From contig JBAOKB010000037.1 of assembly GCA_037044905.1 (NCBI GenBank), positions 186,001 through 250,000 of the forward strand: 64,000 bases of DNA, given 5' to 3'. How positions within the stretch are numbered: the first letter of the stretch is position 1; each line of letters begins with the position of its first letter. The position numbers and the translations under genes were made by a program. Below the pieces are notes generated by a model. The model searched no databases. It had not been told where the DNA came from and worked only from the letters and a program-made list of their open reading frames with translations. Origin of the DNA: Hortaea werneckii. Taxonomy: Eukaryota; Ascomycota; Dothideomycetes; Mycosphaerellales; Teratosphaeriaceae. Below, piece by piece: positions 27,884 through 39,109 of the stretch.

Positions 27884-29442
27884 CAAAGGCGTATTATGGG
27901 ATGCGATGGACGGGCAGGGTCAGCGGTACGTATGCCGCGCAGAAAGGGTTCGAAAAGGGTAGTCGGGTGGTGGATGACACAGGGACTGAGATGCCATTGT
28001 CAGTAAATGTCAGGACATGACCAATCGTGCCGGGATCCGATGCTGCACGAATGCCGATCTGAGATGCTTGGGGCGGCGCCGAGTGGAGGGGCGAGAGGGG
28101 TGCAAAGTGGGAAAGGCAGTCGGCAACTTGCAGGCAGCACGAACTCGTCTGCCCACATCCAGCACCAGCTGCACCACGCGCCCGCTACGATGACGGCAGA
28201 CTTTGGCGCCATGCAATGGAGCCAGCACCTGCATCATGCATACATAGGTATCATAGTAGTGGGCAGTACATGCAGGCAACGCATCGCGCTACTCTTTTGG
28301 GTGGGGTTCTCAGGTCATAGATACCTTAAGGTAGGGATGTATTGTACTCACCGAGCGATTGGGAAGGATCTGATAAGATGGTGGCGTCCAGTGGACGGCA
28401 GCAGTGGCAACAGCTTACGACGCGTTTCTTCGTGGCAAACAAAGAAGACGGGATCCGATGCAGAAAATACAGAAGATAGTATTGTACAAGCCCACTCTTG
28501 ATGGGGTGTTGGTAGGTCTAGGTAGTTGTCAAGGAAGACAGAAGAGCCGATGGTGCGAGGGAAGATCAGATTAGGAGTCGGCAGAGACGGCGGGCGGCGA
28601 TGGGAACGCGTGCGTGCGTGCGTGCGTGCGTGCAATAGAGTTAATTCGTGACTACGAGAAAGCAGCAGTGGTCCGATCTCGGGAGCGCCCTTCCACCATT
28701 TCCCCCCCTCCTCAGTCGAACGATTCCATCTTCCTTCCACTGCCTTTCCCTTTCCGGTGCTGCCAATGACATCGGCGCCAAGAACCTCGCTGCCCGGTTA
28801 CTTCACAGGAACATGCGCGGAGGGTTTCCGCTTGCCTTCTGCCGCCCACTCGTTCCGATGTCCATGAACCATGCATTCCTGCTGAAGATCTCGCGTCTGA
28901 TCTCTTCCCCTCCAACACCGCTATCATGTACCGTTTCCAAATCGTTTTTCCGCATCCCATTTTGAAGCCAGAGCTGGATGGTCAATGCGGCATGTTGAAT
29001 CAATAGATTAGAGTGGTTGCTGTCTACCATACGTATTCAGACAGCCGAGGTACATCTGAAGATTGCACTTGAGTGAAACCGATCACGTACGGTACTGTGG
29101 GACCGCGGTTGATTCAGAGCAATAAAGCTTCAATTCTCCAAGCGGACAAGTCTAACGAGTACATTTCACATGCATGGTTAGTTCGAGGCCAAGTAAATGA
29201 TCATGAACCTCACCAGCCTTATTCGTCAAGGCAAGCAGACAAATCCAAGTCTACCTTGCTCCCGAGTCGTTATCCTGTTTGAAGGTGATCTGCATGACTA
29301 ACCATGACGTACTGCCATACCGACTCCATGTCTGTCTCGATTAACCTCCTTGCATGTAAACCCCCACGAAAGCGTATCGTCTTCCACGTCTAAGGTAGTC
29401 ACCCCGAGGAACCGTCATCACCCCACCTCTCTTCCTCATACC
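27884..29442. other. divergent intergenic region
   Basis: About 1.56 kb between the divergent reductase and 5-phosphatase genes. It contains a TGCG tetranucleotide repeat (28607-28633). Open frames here are short and uncharacteristic. I see no gene. Confidence 0.6.
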
Positions 29443-30858
29443 ATGGCAGATCTCAACGTCTACCTCACCACATTCAACTGCGGCCGCAAGCCCGTCAACA
29501 TAGACTACTTCTCCCACTTCCTCTTCGATGGCCTATCCAAATCCAACCCCCTCCCGCCAGACCTCATAGTCCTAAGCTTGCAAGAGATCGCACCCATTGC
29601 ATATGGCTTCCTGGGCGGCACATTGCTCACCCCCTACTTCACCCGCTTCACACAGGCAGTAGCAGACGCAGCGCGAAATACCTTCTCCGACCCGAACGTC
29701 TTCTATCATGAACCGATCGTGCGAAATGCCGGAATGACCGCCATCATGGTCTTCGCCCGAGAAGAAGTCTGGCATAGAATCCAACAAGTAGAGAGCGCAG
29801 GCGTCGGGATCGGATTATGGGAGATGGGGAACAAAGGCGCAGTAGGCGTGCGACTAAGCGTAGGGGGTTCAGGAGAGGACTCAACAACAACAACCCCCTT
29901 CACCTTCGTCTCCGCGCACCTAGCCCCCATGGAACCCGAATGGGAGCGCCGAAACCAAGACTGGCGAAGCATCTGCGAGAACCTCGTCTTCGAACCCGAG
30001 TCCCGACCACCAAACGACACCGCACCTCAATCCCCCGAAACCGAACCCCTCCTCTCCAAACCCTCCGCTTCCTCCATCCCCTCCACCCTCTTCCAACCCC
30101 GCACCCACCTCTTCCTCCTCGGCGACCTCAACTACCGCGCCTCCGACACCCCCCCGGACCCCAACAACCCCTCCCTGACCAACTGGCCTCAACACCCAAT
30201 CCCCTCCGATCCTGCAGATCCCTCCCACTACACCCACCTCCTACGCCACGACCAGCTTACCCGCGAAAAAGCCGCAGGGAAAACCCTGCATAACCTCGTC
30301 GAGGCTCCCGTAAAGTTTCCCCCGACGTACAAGTACTCGTCCGCCGCGCAGAAACGCGCGGGACAGAGTGTCCAAACTGTGGAGGTCAGGAAAGCGGATG
30401 GGCGGACGAATACCGTGACGCGGATTGTCCCGCCAGGAGGGGAAGGAGGGGAAGGGACGGAAAGGAAAGGAGAAGATCAGTGGACCCCGCACCGCACGCC
30501 CTCGTGGTGCGATCGCATCCTGTATACCTCGTACCCTTCTTCCCGGCCCGTGCAGCCGGAAGTGTATGTCTCGCTGCCCGTCCAGCCAACGTCGGATCAC
30601 CAGCCTGTCGTCCTCTCGTGCGCGGTTCCGCGGGGAGAGATCCGCGAGGAGGGAGGAGAAGGAGAAGGAGAAGAGGTGAAGTTGCCTTTTGCGGTTCGGG
30701 AGGACTGGAGGGAGCGGCGACGAGCGGCTAGGAGATTGGAGGTCTTGGTGGGGATGTTGGCGTATTTGGGTCTTACGTGGGAGGGCCGGGTGGTGGTGCT
30801 GGGGAGTGTGGTGGGGTTGGTTGGGGGATGGTGGGTTCTGGGTGCTTTGGTTGGGTGA
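29443..30858 (+). CDS. inositol polyphosphate 5-phosphatase, tail-anchored (Inp54-like)
   Basis: This encodes 471 residues from the ATG at 29443, in context ACCATGG. The upstream extension of the frame begins only with TTG. The whole protein is an IPPc domain of the exonuclease/endonuclease/phosphatase fold. It shows SLQEI with the metal-binding Glu, ENKGAV-like GNKGAVGVRL, FVSAHLAP, GDLNYR (227-232), PSWCDRIL (353-360) and SDHQPV (384-389). These are the signature motifs for removing the 5-phosphate from PI(4,5)P2 and related lipids. The C-terminus is a hydrophobic stretch (VVVLGSVVGLVGGWWVLGAL) with almost nothing after it. That is a tail anchor as in yeast Inp54, which sits on the ER. A Gly/Glu-rich insert lies at about 325-345. 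Confidence 0.92.
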   Translation: MADLNVYLTTFNCGRKPVNIDYFSHFLFDGLSKSNPLPPDLIVLSLQEIAPIAYGFLGGTLLTPYFTRFTQAVADAARNTFSDPNVFYHEPIVRNAGMTAIMVFAREEVWHRIQQVESAGVGIGLWEMGNKGAVGVRLSVGGSGEDSTTTTPFTFVSAHLAPMEPEWERRNQDWRSICENLVFEPESRPPNDTAPQSPETEPLLSKPSASSIPSTLFQPRTHLFLLGDLNYRASDTPPDPNNPSLTNWPQHPIPSDPADPSHYTHLLRHDQLTREKAAGKTLHNLVEAPVKFPPTYKYSSAAQKRAGQSVQTVEVRKADGRTNTVTRIVPPGGEGGEGTERKGEDQWTPHRTPSWCDRILYTSYPSSRPVQPEVYVSLPVQPTSDHQPVVLSCAVPRGEIREEGGEGEGEEVKLPFAVREDWRERRRAARRLEVLVGMLAYLGLTWEGRVVVLGSVVGLVGGWWVLGALVG

Positions 30859-31234
30859 CGGGAGTAGAGTGAGATTGTGATTGGGGGGGATTAGTTGGGT
30901 GAGGTGGGTGAGGTTTTGCAAGGGAGCGCACCGCGCCCGCGCCTTTTTCGTCTGTTTTTCCAATTTCTTTTGACTATCTCGAATTCTTTCTCCCCCGTCT
31001 CGATTCCCGTCCCGTGTCCGCAGAAAAAAGGGGGGAGGGCCATCTCCGAGCCACCACCAACGTCTCTGCTTCTTTCCTTGTGCAGTGGTGGGAGGAGGTT
31101 GGACCGTTCGCGCCCGCCAGCTTGCACACTCTCTCATCCCATTCCCTCCTTTTTTCCTTTTTGCTCCCTCCGCAATCTTCCAAACCGGAAGAAAGTAGGA
31201 AGAAGAGGAAAAGATCGAGGGCCTTCGCGCCGTG

Positions 31235-31237
<3 letters not shown>

Positions 31238-31271
<34 letters not shown>
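31238..31271. repeat. poly(C) tract, 34 nt
   Basis: Uninterrupted run of 34 C, the only long C run on the plus strand among six G/C runs. Confidence 0.95.
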
Positions 31272-31463
31272 TTCACCCTCCTACGATGAGACTTGAAGCT
31301 AGCTGTTGCTTTCCGTTAAGCAAGCGTCCATCTCTGGATCTGAAAAGGAAAGGATCTTCACTTTTGATCTTGTCGATGCATGAGGTGACGAGGCATTCCA
31401 GCAGAGAACGCACATTTTTCTGCTTCTTCCACTAGCTGAACATGATTTATTTCTTGTTTGGTT

Positions 31464-31473
<10 letters not shown>

Positions 31474-31504
<31 letters not shown>
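31474..31504. repeat. poly(G) tract, 31 nt
   Basis: Uninterrupted run of 31 G. It could pair with the poly(C) tract 202 nt to its left. Confidence 0.95.
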
Positions 31505-31505
<1 letters not shown>

Positions 31506-32291
31506 GTATGGACCGAAAGAAAAGATTCGGGTATCGAGGAAGGGGGGCTTGGTTGAAGTGGGCTGGAAGTTGATCGAGGAAGTTGGAAAAGTTCTGCGGA
31601 CTTGGAGGCGGAGGAGAGGATGTACACAGTGAGGTTGTAGTTCGATCTACTACTGTTGAGACACCTTCTCACATCATATCATCCCCGTCTACATTTTTGC
31701 TTTCTGGTTGTTCCTCCAGAACGCGTTCGACCATGATGAAATTCTCGCGGCCAAGAGTTTATCGTTGGGAGGTCTGTCGTCACAAACCTCCGCAGTCGTA
31801 ATTTGTTTCAAGAAACTCCTTTCATGGTTCTATCCTGCATTATGATTACAAGACTTCTTCCCTAAAAGACAGACTGCTTCGAATGTCGATTCTAGAAGGA
31901 GGATATGGAAAAAAGAAAGGCGACAGTGCAGTCCAGATGACGCAGAAAGGGACTTCAAGCTGCGTTCTTGGCTGGAATGCAAAGCAGACTGTCAAAGTTC
32001 TAGAATGATGCGCAGCCAGGAATGGAGCTGAGGGACAACCAAAACAACACGCCAGCGCGGCTTCTTTTCGCGGAGGGAAAACATGCTTGATTGTGATCTT
32101 TTAAAAGCTTTCCAACAATCCCGCTTTCCTTAAGTCTGATCTTACCTTAGCCTTCCAAGTTCGTCTTCTTTCCGGTCCAGTCGCTTCAGCATCTTGACTT
32201 CGAGACAAGGACTTGACAGTCGCACATCCTTAGTCGTGTTCAGTCAACGACCCCCTTCACATTCGTTACTATTACACTTTTACGTTGAACC

Positions 32292-32829
32292 ATGCGGCTC
32301 TCACCCACCATCCTCGCCAACCTCTCCCTCCTCTCAGGAGCGGCTCTGGCCCAAATAACCACCACCACCACGACTGGGGAGTGCACTGTGAGTAGTAAAC
32401 CCTTTCCATCTTTGAGCCGCCACCAACTATAGCTGACACTGGAGACTCTAGTCCGGCTGTACCCATCCAACCACAATGTCCCCGATGAACGGCACAGCTC
32501 CCACCGCCATCGCTGCCCCTTATCCGGCCGGCAACGGCACCACGATCCACATCTCCGACTGCCCTACGGCCTACTCCACGGGCGGCATGATGCCGACCCC
32601 TACTTCCGGGTCGGAGACTACGACCGTCGCCTGCGATGGCACCTGCCCGGACACATCGGCGGGGATGATGCCGACAGACAGCGGGATGGGGATGCCGAGT
32701 GCGAGCTCCGACGCCGGGCCTTCGATGGGGATGGAGGGGGGGTATAGCAATGCTGGGGTTTCTTTCCAGCGGGATGTTTGGTTGGGAGGGGCGGTGGTTG
32801 GGGTTTTGGTTGGGTTGAGCTGGGTGTGA
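32292..32829 (+). CDS. small secreted GPI-anchored cysteine-containing protein
   Basis: Two exons, 32292-32387 and 32452-32829, give 157 residues. The donor is GTGAGT, the acceptor is ACTCTAG, and a GCTGAC branch site lies 20 nt upstream of it. Exon 1 encodes a signal peptide (MRLSPTILANLSLLSGAALA, cleavage after ALA or ALAQ) and a Thr run. Exon 2 is Ser/Thr/Met/Gly-rich with cysteines in GEC, SGC, SDC, VAC and GTC contexts. It ends in a hydrophobic tail (WLGGAVVGVLVGLSWV) preceded by small residues, as in GPI-anchor signals. It is likely a cell-wall or plasma-membrane surface protein. I recognise no specific family. Neither exon alone shows the secretory layout; only the spliced product does. 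Confidence 0.75.
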
Positions 32830-33131
32830 GAAAAGGGGGTCGAAACGAGGGTCAGATGGGAGGGAGGGGTTTTTGATAGTCAGTCGTTTTCTTGTCGTTG
32901 TTGCCTTGTTGGGGATGAATCAATGTGGTTGGTATTAGGAAACGGGTCAAGATCATCCGTTCTAATCTTGCTCTGAGCGTCGTACTCTTGTAGAGGGGGG
33001 CTCAATCTGCCTTCTCTTTTCATTTTTGTTCTTCCCCTTTTTTTCTCATTGTTTTTCCTTGTCCACTTCGCTTCATACCCTATCCCTTTGAATTGTTCTT
33101 CCCCTCCTTCGCCTCCTAATCTACCGACAAC

Positions 33132-35203
33132 TCAAACCCCTCCTCCACTGATACTCCCCATCTTTTCGAGACCATCCGGATCCAATCCCATCTCCGACGA
33201 GGACAGAACCTCCCACATCTTCCCTTCCGTTTCGGCAAAAGCGACCCCCGTCTTCTCCGCAAACGTCCGGCGCAAGCACGCAATGAGCGTAGGCGGTTTA
33301 GGGGAGCCGTCGGGGAAAGGCTGCTGGCGGGAATGGAGATTCTTAAGTTCGCTTTCGAAGAGGCTGGGAAGGTGAGGTGTTAGTTAGGGATGATCTTTCT
33401 AGTTGGTTTGAATTTCTCATCTATTTCCGATGACAATGGTGGTGGTGATGGAAATGAGGGAGAGGTGTGGTAATTTGTCAAAAGGGAAAAAAAAAGAACA
33501 TGAAAGAAGAAATCGGAGGGGAAAGGAAGGGTCTGTGGGGTAAGGACAGGATGGGCAACGCACAGAGGCTAGAAGTAAAGAGAAAAAAAATGAAAAAAAA
33601 AAATTAGAAATGGGAGAGGTGAGGTAGAAAAAGAAAGAAAAAAGAAAAAAGAACAGACATACCTCCTAGCCCACCTGCCCCTCCTCAGCCTGCGCCTCCT
33701 CTGCTGCTCCTCCTCTCCCCTCTCACCCCCATCTCCCTCTCCCTGCCCATCCCCATCCCGATCCCCACCCTCCACCAACCCAACCAAAACCTCCGGCCCA
33801 CACCCCAACAAACACTCCTCAGCCGCAACCTCGACCTCACACCGCGTCAGACCCGTCCCGTTCCCATCGTGCCACACCTCCTCCATCTCGATCTCCTGCG
33901 GCGTAGTAGAGTCCCAGGGACGACCATGTTGGGAGGGAACGTAGGTGGTGCGTAAGGGGTATGGACCCAGGACACGGAGGATGCGGAGGGCGGTGTGGAG
34001 TTTGAAGAGGAGGAGGGCGAGGGAGGGGGCGGGGAGGGACAGGAGGTGGGCGAGGCGGGTGGTGTGGCGTTCTAGAGCGGAGGGGAGGGAGGAGGGGGGT
34101 GATGAGGAGGATGTAGGGCTGCCGGTCGCTAATTGGGAGGGGGAAGGTGGTGGCGTGGTACTTCTTCTCCCGGCTGCTGAAGAAGAAGAAGAAGAAGAGG
34201 GAGAGCTGGGATGATGAAAGGGTGTCATCCGTTCCTCAGAACCCTCACCATCGTCCTCATCCACCCCCCACTCACGAGTCCCCGCCGCCGCCGACTCGCT
34301 CACCCCTCCACCCTTGATGCGCGAGCAACCCGACCCCACCACATCCCCAAGCCGCACCAACTCCACCATGCCCCAAAAATGCACCCCTTCCCACCTGTCC
34401 CTCGCCCAAGCAAACTCCGGTCCCCAACTGACACACCGTCTCCAAACCCCCTCGCACTCCTCCCAAGATCGTAGCCGACGATGCAGGGTCCACAGATGGC
34501 CGAAAGTCCAAGACTCGGAATCGGAAGCGCAAAAGGAAGAAGGGGGAGGGGAAGGGAAGACCACCTTGGTAAGTTCCTGAAGGGGGACATTCCTCCCCAC
34601 CCAAGCAACCCCATCCGTTCGACCTGCTTCACTTCCACCCTCCTGCCCTCCTGCGCCATCTCGTTGTCCCCGATCCGGTGCTGGCGCTGGTCGATTGCCT
34701 TCTTCTCGCGCCGGCCGGCTGAGGAAGGGGAAGTTGACGGTCTGCGTGCGCAGCACGTCGCGCACCAGACTCGCTTCGTGCCGGACGAGGAGGGAGTGGA
34801 AAGCGCGACAGACGAGGTGGATAGTCGTCAGTTCTTCGGGGGAGGAGAGGATGGAAGGGAAGATCTGGAGCCAGAGTTCGGGAGGGAGGTGGGGGATTGT
34901 AGGGTCGCGGGTGGAGGGTGCGGATGAGGTGGAGGAAGGCGGTGGGTGGGTGAGAGATGAAGGAGGAGAAGTAGGTGGGAAGGCGGCGTGAGTAGTGGCT
35001 GGAGGATGGTGGTGATTGGAGACAGGGGGAGGTTCGGTAGGATGAGAGGTCCTCAGGGTGGGGAGGGTTTGGGTGAGCATTGTGGTGGTGGTGGCGGGTT
35101 GGCTTTTGGTGGGATAGAGGCGTGCAAAAAGAGAGAGATGAGATGGGTGCAATGGAGATTGGAGAGGTGGTAGAGAGGGGTTGAGCAGAACAAATGTGGG
35201 CAT
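33132..35203 (-). CDS. F-box protein, two exons
   Basis: Exons 35203-33663 and 33363-33132 give about 590 residues. The first frame would otherwise run on into a Phe-rich tail. That tail starts exactly at a GTATGT donor (33662), so I spliced it to an acceptor CTTCCCAG (before 33363). The new exon adds 76 well-formed residues (LFESELKNLHS, then LRRTFAEKTGVAFAETEGKMW). The intron would be 299 nt, long for this genome. An F-box lies near residues 85-125 (IPHLPPELWLQIFPSIL, then LVCRAFHSLL), after a Pro/Ser/Thr/His-rich N-terminus. F-box proteins link substrates to SCF ubiquitin ligases. The substrate-binding part has no repeats I recognise and includes a Ser-rich linker. The F-box call is good; the exact 3' structure is moderate. 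Confidence 0.75.
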
Positions 35204-35709
35204 GTGAGAAGGCGGGATGGAGTGGGAGCAATGACGCTATACCTTGATGGATATACATTGATGGAAATCCCGATTTGGCGGAGGAGACGGGGAATTGGAA
35301 GACGGTGGAGCAGCGGATAAGCGTCACATGATGAAGACGGTAGCAGTCGTGATTTCGTAGTCAGCTGATGAAGGGGTGATGAGCTGACAGATGGTGAGAA
35401 TAGTGATGAGATGGAGGTTCGGGCTACGGCGGGTCAGAATCCGGAATGGGTAAGTTCGTTCCATGGTCATAGTCAAACTCCATGGCAGGTAGTGAGGATG
35501 ACTGTATTCCGCTTCTCGAGGCAACCTCTTGCCCGAATTGCTGAGATTCTTCTTGTTGGCACGTGATTCGATAGGTTCTGATATGTACATTTCCGTCTCC
35601 ATGAAGCTGCCCGCGAGCAGGAAGGGAATAAACGCCGGAAAACGCCGGAACCAGCTGATGGTGGATCCTCTTAGACTTGTCGTCGCCCTTTTGCTGTACA
35701 CTCTCGCAT
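35204..35709. other. intergenic between F-box and complex I genes
   Basis: About 500 bp between two minus-strand genes. Presumably the F-box gene promoter and the complex I gene 3' end. Nothing else seen. Confidence 0.5.
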
Positions 35710-36168
35710 CTAGTCGTCGTAGCCCTGCGGAATCTTTCGGGGACCCTTGGGGACTGTGATTGGAACATGTTAGCCGCGAGAGCTGCTTTTGGCGGGAAAT
35801 CGCGACCCAGTGTCATGTTCGCAATACAAAGAAAATATCCGCCAGTCATGCCTTTTCTCACTTCTCCATCGCTGTTGTACAAGGCAAGGTCGGTCGGTGG
35901 TGACTTACTCGGGTATGTCAGAGGAATCTGCGGTCGTGGGCCGTCGCCCAAGTAGTTTCGAATCGGAGGGACGGTGAACTGCGTGACGGAAGACGTGAGC
36001 ATGTACAATCGCAGGCAATGGAATCCTCTACTATCCGGGAGGGGAGGTACATACGGCCATGACCGGGCCCATGGTGCCAATGACGAGCGACCAGAAGATA
36101 GCAGGCTTCTGGCGGATGGCCCAGCGGAAGTACTTGGCCGGAGCCTCGAAGAATTCGACGGGAGCCAT
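35710..36168 (-). CDS. mitochondrial complex I 9.5 kDa subunit (NUO9.5-like), three exons
   Basis: Exons 36168-36055, 35978-35909 and 35753-35710 give 75 residues. Donors are GTATGT and GTAAGT; acceptors are CACGCAG and AATCACAG. The protein begins MAPVEFFEAPAKYFRWAIRQ, has one membrane helix (PAIFWSLVIGTMGPVMA), continues VPPIRNYLGDGPRPQIPLTY, and ends PIPKGPRKIPQGYDD. That is the fungal-specific 9.5 kDa accessory subunit of NADH:ubiquinone oxidoreductase. The YPIPKGPR motif is rebuilt precisely across the second splice, which confirms the model. It is divergent to WBP1, with 365 bp between starts. Confidence 0.88.
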
Positions 36169-36533
36169 GGTTGGTGGAGTATGACTTCCTATAGCACAAG
36201 TATAGTAGTGCAATCGCTTCACGTCCGGTATGCGATTGTGAAGCGCAGACAGCAGTACTAGAGGTGGTGATGGTGGTGGTGGTCGGACAACGGCTACTCC
36301 CACTCTCCGTCCCAGCTGGAGCTTCCCGCCTTGCCCGCCGTCCCTCCTCCGCAGAGCCTCCTCTACCTCCGAGGGAGTTCTTGGCATGGACCCCAATGGC
36401 GCTACGTAGCTTCAGCCGCGCATACGTCGTGTCGTCCGCTGGATCTCGCTGTACTTGACAGAGCTACCGATGTAGCCCAGCAGCTTCCGAACGATTGATC
36501 TAGCTGTCGCCCACCCATCCACCTAACAACATC
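36169..36533. promoter_or_regulatory. bidirectional promoter NUO9.5 / WBP1
   Basis: 365 bp separate the two divergent start codons. The segment must carry both promoters and 5' leaders. Individual sites were not resolved. Confidence 0.55.
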
Positions 36534-38096
36534 ATGGAATTGCGAATCCTCGCCGCCTTGCTCTTGGGCGCATTCATTAGCTGTGTCACGGCCATCTCGG
36601 CGCAGGGCAGCCGATTATTGGTCGTGTTGGAGGACGAGGCCGAGAAGAGCAAGTATGGGCAGTTCTGGTTAGACCTCGAAGGTATATTCATTCATCTATT
36701 GATTCACTCGATTCAGACAATGCTCCATCACGTGATGCGTTCCATGACAAGATGCTAACTGCTTCGCTCGCATTCAGAGAGAGGCTTCCAGCTCACCTAC
36801 CGCACCCCGAAAGACCCCTCGCTCTCCCTCTTCCAACATGGCGTCCCCGCCTACTCCCACCTCCTCCTCCTCCCTCCCGGCAAGAGCACCAAGGGCCTAG
36901 GGCCGAACTTGACCCCGAACCTCGTAGCCGACTTCCTCAATGCCGGCTCCAACGTCATGCTGGCCCTGAGCGGCGAGCAGAGCGTCCCCAGCGCCGTCAG
37001 CAGCTTGGTCGCCGAATTGGACGTTACTCTGAGCCCGGACAGGAACAGCATGGTCGTCGACCACTTCAACTACGACACCAACAGTGCCAAGGAATCACAT
37101 GATGTTCTGGTCTTACCAGGGAACGACGTGAGCAGCAAGAAGTCCGGCGTGGCCGACTTCTTCTCCGTCGACGGCCTCCTCGCCTTCCCTCACGCGGTTG
37201 GCGCAGCATTGGGCAACGCCTCGCCGCTGCTCAGCTCCATCATCAAGGCCCCGGCCACCGCATACCCATACAACCCCAAGGAGGAAGCCGAGGGGGTCGA
37301 AGACGTCTTCGCCACGGGCGAGCAACTCAGCCTGGTGACCGCCTTCCAAGCCCGCAACTCTGCCCGCTTCACCATCCTCGGATCCGCCGAAGCACTCGAA
37401 GACAGCTGGTTCGACGCTACCGTCCAACTGCCCACCCCGGGCGCCAAAGCCTCCAAGACGGCCAACAAGCCCTTCGCGCAGAAACTCACCGGCTGGGCCT
37501 TCAAAGAACTCGGCGTCATCAAGTCCAACGCAGTCACCCACCACCTCTCCCCCTCCGACCCAGACGCCGCCAAGAACCCGGGTCCCAACACCACCGCCCT
37601 TGGCGTCCCGATGGACGTGAACCCGCACATGTACCGCATCAAGAACCTCGTCGACTACAGCATCTCGCTCTCCATCTGGTCCCCAACAACAGGCACCTGG
37701 ACGCCCTTCACCCCGCCGGAAACCGACGCCATCCAACTCGAATTCAGCATGCTGTCCCCCTTCCACCGCCTCAACCTCTCCCCCTCACACGCCGACTCCA
37801 CCGCCACTTTCTTCACCACTTCGTTCACGATCCCCGACCAACACGGCATCTTCAACTTCCTCGTCGAGTACCGTCGATCCTACCTCACAAACATCGAGGA
37901 GAAGCGCACAGTGACGATCCGGCATTTCGCGCACGACGAGTATCCCCGGTCGTTTGTGATTACCGCCGCGTATCCCTGGATCTCCGGGATCTGGATGACG
38001 GTCGCCGGGTTTGTGGGGTTTGTGGCCGTGTGGTTGTATAGCAAACCGGCTACTGAAAAGAAGGAGAAGAAGGAGAAGGAGGGTAGTGGGAATTGA
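36534..38096 (+). CDS. WBP1: oligosaccharyltransferase 48-kDa subunit (WBP1/OST48)
   Basis: Two exons, 36534-36681 and 36778-38096, give 488 residues. The donor is GTATAT and the acceptor is GCATTCAG. A signal peptide (MELRILAALLLGAFISCVTA) leads into RLLVVLEDEAEKSKYGQFW. After the splice come ERGFQLTYRTPKDPSLSLF, HLLLLPPGKSTKGLGPNLT and the rest of the lumenal domain. A single membrane helix near the C-terminus (WISGIWMTVAGFVGFVAVWLY) is followed by a lysine/glutamate-rich cytosolic tail. This is the WBP1/OST48/DDOST subunit of the ER complex that transfers the dolichol-linked glycan to Asn. The tail ends EGSGN and lacks the KKxx ER-retrieval signal known from yeast Wbp1. Confidence 0.95.
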
Positions 38097-38586
38097 GGAA
38101 GTCATTAGAGGAGAGAAGGGATGGGGAGGAGTGAGAGGTTAGGTTTTGATTTAAGATTAGGGGTGTAGTATAGATCAAAAGCTTTTTACCTCCTCAGGAT
38201 TCCTTCGAGCAAGAAAGAGTTGAGATGATATGGGATCGGAAAATCGATCTCTCCTCCCTCCTTCCCTTCCTTTTCTTTCCATGGCACTTTTTCCTCCTTT
38301 TTCTTTCTCTCCCATCCCCTCTCTTCCATTCACTTTCCCTAGGAGCGCCTAGAAACCGCTACTTCGTTGCCAATGCAGTGGTCATTTTCTCCCGCACCTG
38401 TACGGTAGGCGGGGGATGCGATTTGCCATGATGGGAGAACGGAGATGCCTCGACTTCACAAGGGATTGCCTCTAGGTCACAATCTAGCCAAAAAAAAAAA
38501 AAAAAAAAAAAAGGCAATTTGTCAACGGAGAGGGTCGAAGACGCGATTTTTCATCGGAATTGAAAACCTTCTGCTTCGGCTGACGC

Positions 38587-38706
38587 ACCTTCCATTACCT
38601 CCCACGCACATTCAAGCGACGGGGAATGCGAGATTTTCCAATGGCTTCTAAAGCCTCTGCTTCTTCTATAGCGGCTTGCGTTACCTTATACGCCTATTTA
38701 AGAGGT
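38587..38706. repeat. direct repeat, copy 1 (~120 bp)
   Basis: Copy 1 aligns with 38785-38904. Shared blocks include ACCTTCCATT, GGGGAATGCGA, AAGCCTCT and ACGCCTATTTAAGAGG. Copies differ at many sites, mostly transitions. Offset is 198 bp. Confidence 0.75.
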
Positions 38707-38784
38707 GGAGACACCGACTGTAAGAGACAAATAAGGACGGAGATGCGATTCCGGATGAATGCAACACCGCGCGACGTCTGCCGT

Positions 38785-38904
38785 ACCTTCCATTGGCTTC
38801 CTACACGTGTTCAAGGAATGGGGAATGCGAAATCTTCCGATGGGTTCTCAAGCCTCTACTTCGTCTGTAGCGGTCTACGTTACCTCCTACGCCTATTTAA
38901 GAGG
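38785..38904. repeat. direct repeat, copy 2 (~120 bp)
   Basis: Second copy of the segment at 38587-38706. It ends with the same ACGCCTATTTAAGAGG block. Confidence 0.75.
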
Positions 38905-39109
38905 CTTACATAGTAGTTCCGAATTGTTACCTAATCAATTACACCTGGGCACTACAATTATCACAGAAGCACACAATCGAGCTTACCCGCCGTCGACAAT
39001 AGAGAAACGCAACTAATAGCTAGTCGACAAGTGGGACGAGATCCAACGCCTCCGCAAAATCCTTGGGAAGAGTGCGTCTAATATAAATGTTAGCCCAAGT
39101 CCGGACTAG

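Larger units (their letters stand above)
30859..32291. other. intergenic region with poly(C) and poly(G) tracts
   Basis: No gene. A run of 34 C (31238-31271) and a run of 31 G (31474-31504) lie about 200 nt apart and are complementary. The T run just before the G run reads on the plus strand. The promoter of the GPI-anchored protein gene is at the right end. Confidence 0.6.
38097..39109. other. intergenic region with duplicated segment
   Basis: No gene. An A run of 23 nt lies at 38490-38512. Two diverged direct copies of a segment of about 120 bp follow (38587-38706 and 38785-38904). Confidence 0.6.

Noticed and set aside
29350..29442. N-terminal extension of the 5-phosphatase
   Set aside because: The extension starts with TTG and has no ATG. 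The ATG at 29443 has strong context and starts the domain directly.
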